Positions 14,705 to 16,433 of a DNA stretch of 16,433 nucleotides are shown one piece after another. Positions within the stretch are counted from its first letter, which is position 1. Each line of letters starts with the position of its first letter. Location: the NCBI GenBank assembly GCA_037445185.1, contig JBBIKZ010000052.1:1-16433 (forward strand), in the 5' to 3' direction. The translations under genes were made by a program, and so were the position numbers. The DNA is from JANWZL01 sp037445185 (GTDB lineage: Bacteria; Pseudomonadota; Gammaproteobacteria; Burkholderiales; Thiobacillaceae). The notes under the pieces were generated by a model. It saw only the letters and a program-made list of their open reading frames with translations, was not told the origin of the DNA and ran no database searches.

Positions 14705-14709
14705 TTCAA
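14705..14709. repeat. Target-site duplication, right (TTCAA)
   Basis: This is the second copy of the 5-bp duplication, directly outside the right inverted repeat. It matches 14465-14469. Confidence 0.9.
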
Positions 14710-14910
14710 CACCGTCACCACCAGCAGCCCGCGTTCGGGCGAGGGTACGACGCGGTAGTTCTGCGCGGCCTCGGCGGTGAGGGTCGTGGTGGGCATGGCC
14801 TCCGCGTGCAGTTCCAGGTTGCTCGTCGCCGTCCTGTCCGCCCAGACGGGGAGCGTCAGGCCCAGCAGGACGAGGCCGAGAAGCCAGGGGTGATGCATGA
14901 TCTCCTCCGC

Positions 14911-14937
14911 GCAGTGCCGCGCCGTGGGCGGCACTGC
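14911..14937. promoter_or_regulatory. 10-bp perfect dyad between DUF4426 gene and hslU
   Basis: GCAGTGCCGC (14911-14920) and GCGGCACTGC (14928-14937) are separated by 7 bp. The dyad lies just upstream of the DUF4426 ribosome site on one side. On the other side it lies next to a -10-like TGTTAAACT (14938 onward), in the divergent region shared with hslU. It could be an operator or a leader hairpin. There is no T-run, so it is not a terminator. I saw no sigma32 consensus for hslU here. Confidence 0.4.
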
Positions 14938-15017
14938 TGTTAAACTGTGCAGCGAGACACGCAATGTACGCCATGTGCGGTGACCACCGCCACCCCCAAC
15001 CTCACCCCGGCATGACC

Positions 15018-16349
15018 ATGACCCAGATGACCCCCCAGGAGATCGTCCACGAGCTGGACAAGTACATCGTCGGCCAGGACGAGGCCAAGCGCGCCTGCGC
15101 CATCGCGCTCAGGAACCGCTGGCGGCGCAGCCAGGTGCCCGAACGCCTGCGCCAGGAGATCACCCCCAAGAACATCCTGATGATCGGTCCCACCGGCGTG
15201 GGCAAGACCGAGATCGCGCGTCGTCTGGCCAAGCTGGCGCAGGCCCCCTTCATCAAGGTGGAGGCGACCAAGTTCACCGAGGTGGGCTATGTCGGCAAGG
15301 ATGTGGACAGCATCATCCGCGACCTGGCCGAGATCGCCGTCAAGCAGGCGCGCGAGGCGGCCACGCGCAAGGTGCGCACCCGTGCCGAGGAGGCGGCCGA
15401 GGAACGCATCCTCGACGCCCTGCTGCCCCCGGCGCGCGAGGCTTGGGGTGAGGAGGAAAAACCGCGCGAGGACAGCGCCACGCGGCAGAAATTCCGCAAG
15501 ATGCTGCGCGAGGGCAGCCTCGATGACAAGGAGATCGAGCTGGACCTGGCCGCGCCTTCAGCGGCGATGGAGATCTTCGCACCGCCCGGCATGGAGGAAC
15601 TGACCACCCAGCTGCAGGGGCTGTTCCAGAACCTCGGCGGCCGCCGCACGCGCAAGAAGAAGCTCAGGATCCGCGAGGCCCTGCAAATCCTCACCGACGA
15701 GGAGGCGGGCAAGCTCATCAACGAGGAGGAGCTCAAGGCCGAGGCCCTGCGCAACCTGGAGGCGAACGGCATCGTCTTCCTCGACGAGATCGACAAGATC
15801 GCCGCCCGCGGCGACGCGCACGGGCCGGACGTCTCCCGCCAGGGCGTGCAGCGCGACCTGCTGCCGCTGGTGGAGGGGGCCACGGTGTCCACCAAATACG
15901 GCATGGTCAAGACCGATCACATCCTGTTCATCGCCAGCGGGGCCTTCCACCTCGCCAAGCCCTCCGATCTGATTCCCGAGATGCAGGGCCGCTTTCCCAT
16001 CCGCGTCGAGCTCAACAGCCTCAGCGTGGCCGATTTCGAGCGCATCCTGACCCAGACCGACGCCTGCCTGACGCACCAATACCAGGCCCTCATGGAAACC
16101 GAGGGCGTGCGGCTCGAGTTCACCCCGGAGGCCATCCGGCGCATCGCCGAGATCGCCTGGGCGGTGAACGAGCGCACCGAGAACATCGGTGCGCGCCGGC
16201 TCTACACCGTCATGGAACGCCTGCTCGAGGCCCTGTCGTTCGAGGCGGACCGCCGGGCGGGCGAGACCGTGACCATCGACGCGGCCTATGTCGATGCGCG
16301 GCTCGCCGACCTGGCCGCCAGCGAGGACCTGGCCCGCTACGTCCTGTAG
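15018..16349 (+). CDS. hslU: ATP-dependent protease ATPase subunit HslU (ClpY)
   Basis: HslU is the AAA+ unfoldase that forms hexameric rings on the HslV peptidase and feeds it substrates. The ATG at 15018 (MTQMTPQEIVHELDKYIVGQ) gives 443 residues, the E. coli length, and places motifs at the same numbers: Walker A GPTGVGKT (57-64, K63) and Walker B FLDEID (D256, E257). EVGYVGKDVDSIIRDL follows the ATPase start. Sensor and arginine-finger regions (NIGARRLYTVMERL) are present. The intermediate domain (about 110-240) is complete. The C-terminal tail (DLARYVL), the segment that docks into and activates HslV, is conserved. An alternative ATG lies at 15012; no Shine-Dalgarno is clear for either. 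Unusually, hslV is not upstream: the neighbour is the divergent DUF4426 pseudogene. Confidence 0.96.
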   Translation: MTQMTPQEIVHELDKYIVGQDEAKRACAIALRNRWRRSQVPERLRQEITPKNILMIGPTGVGKTEIARRLAKLAQAPFIKVEATKFTEVGYVGKDVDSIIRDLAEIAVKQAREAATRKVRTRAEEAAEERILDALLPPAREAWGEEEKPREDSATRQKFRKMLREGSLDDKEIELDLAAPSAAMEIFAPPGMEELTTQLQGLFQNLGGRRTRKKKLRIREALQILTDEEAGKLINEEELKAEALRNLEANGIVFLDEIDKIAARGDAHGPDVSRQGVQRDLLPLVEGATVSTKYGMVKTDHILFIASGAFHLAKPSDLIPEMQGRFPIRVELNSLSVADFERILTQTDACLTHQYQALMETEGVRLEFTPEAIRRIAEIAWAVNERTENIGARRLYTVMERLLEALSFEADRRAGETVTIDAAYVDARLADLAASEDLARYVL

Positions 16350-16433
16350 CCCACCTCGTTGCTCAGGCCGGGAGTTTGGCGCCTGGGCCCGCATTGCGTT
16401 CCGGTTTTAGAGCAGCAGGGAATTTTTATCCTG
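16350..16433. other. Downstream of hslU to window end, nothing recognised
   Basis: There are 84 bp after the hslU stop. I see no strong terminator, no gene start and no tRNA. The AT-rich last 20 bases may belong to the leader of a gene beyond the window. Confidence 0.3.

Larger units (their letters stand above)
14233..14898 (-). pseudogene. DUF4426 periplasmic protein, disrupted by MITE
   Basis: This is a leftward gene of the DUF4426 family (function unknown), broken after about 62 codons by the 235-bp element at 14470-14704. The 5' part (ATG at 14898, ribosome site GGAGGAG 5 nt upstream) encodes a signal peptide (HHPWLLGLVLLGLTLPVWA) and the segment from DRTATSNLELHAEAMP to GLLVVTVL. It then runs into the element and stops at 14650, leaving an 82-residue truncated product. 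The 3' part encodes KHERGNPVTLPAQV, then NLLISIPVREVRDG, VYYLGEFRLTPPDELRFLV and KTEFSRKFPKD. Deleting the element plus one 5-bp duplicate joins the halves in frame as VTVL-KHERGN. That gives a normal 141-residue protein with no other lesion, so the disruption looks recent. Confidence 0.9.

Noticed and set aside
14899..15011. Remnant of hslV upstream of hslU
   Set aside because: None of the frames shows the HslV C-terminal pattern; the region holds only a dyad and leader sequence.
14964..15017. Upstream HslU start adding 18 residues
   Set aside because: The added residues (MYAMCGDHRHPQPHPG and so on) do not resemble HslU. The start at 15018 gives the exact E. coli length and motif numbering.

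Overview
This is a GC-rich stretch of a bacterial chromosome, most probably from a gammaproteobacterium of the Chromatiales type. The evidence is an E. coli-type CCA-adding enzyme with an HD domain, soluble Slt70, a DUF4426 gene, a polA with a DUF2782 gene nearby, divergent ilvA/rpiA, and HslU almost collinear with the E. coli protein. Several small multiheme cytochromes and an FNR/Dnr-type operator suggest respiratory flexibility. The species cannot be named from the sequence alone.

Layout. Positions 1-254 are the right part of a small inverted-repeat (MITE-like) element cut by the window edge. Next comes a rightward group: slt (murein transglycosylase), an NDUFA9-like NAD(P)-binding protein and cca, then a small DUF2892 membrane protein closed by a strong intrinsic terminator (4903-4929). 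Leftward genes follow: a periplasmic triheme cytochrome behind an FNR-like dyad, and ilvA. ilvA diverges from rpiA, which is followed by a PilZ protein. polA runs leftward and starts with TTG only 13 bp from the start of a divergent LOG/TIGR00730 gene. Rightward again come a DUF2782 protein, a BPSS1780-type membrane protein translationally coupled to a diheme cytochrome-like protein, and a TauE/SafE (DsbD_2) membrane protein. The right end holds a leftward DUF4426 gene split by a 235-bp MITE, and then hslU.

Most genes are housekeeping: cell-wall turnover, tRNA maturation, isoleucine synthesis, pentose phosphates, DNA repair and replication, and ATP-dependent proteolysis. The most informative non-routine item is the MITE family. 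The copy at 14470-14704 has 18-bp perfect terminal inverted repeats and a 5-bp target duplication (TTCAA). Removing the element and one duplicate exactly restores the DUF4426 reading frame, so the insertion is probably recent. The copy at the left edge lies in the opposite orientation and ends 28 bp before the slt -35 box. It carries about 147 bp of extra, strongly self-complementary interior, including an 18-mer that resembles the core of a type I-E CRISPR repeat. Other points worth noting are an hslU without adjacent hslV, and an oxygen- or NO-responsive type operator in front of the triheme cytochrome. I found no CRISPR array, tRNA, rRNA, phage or defence system.
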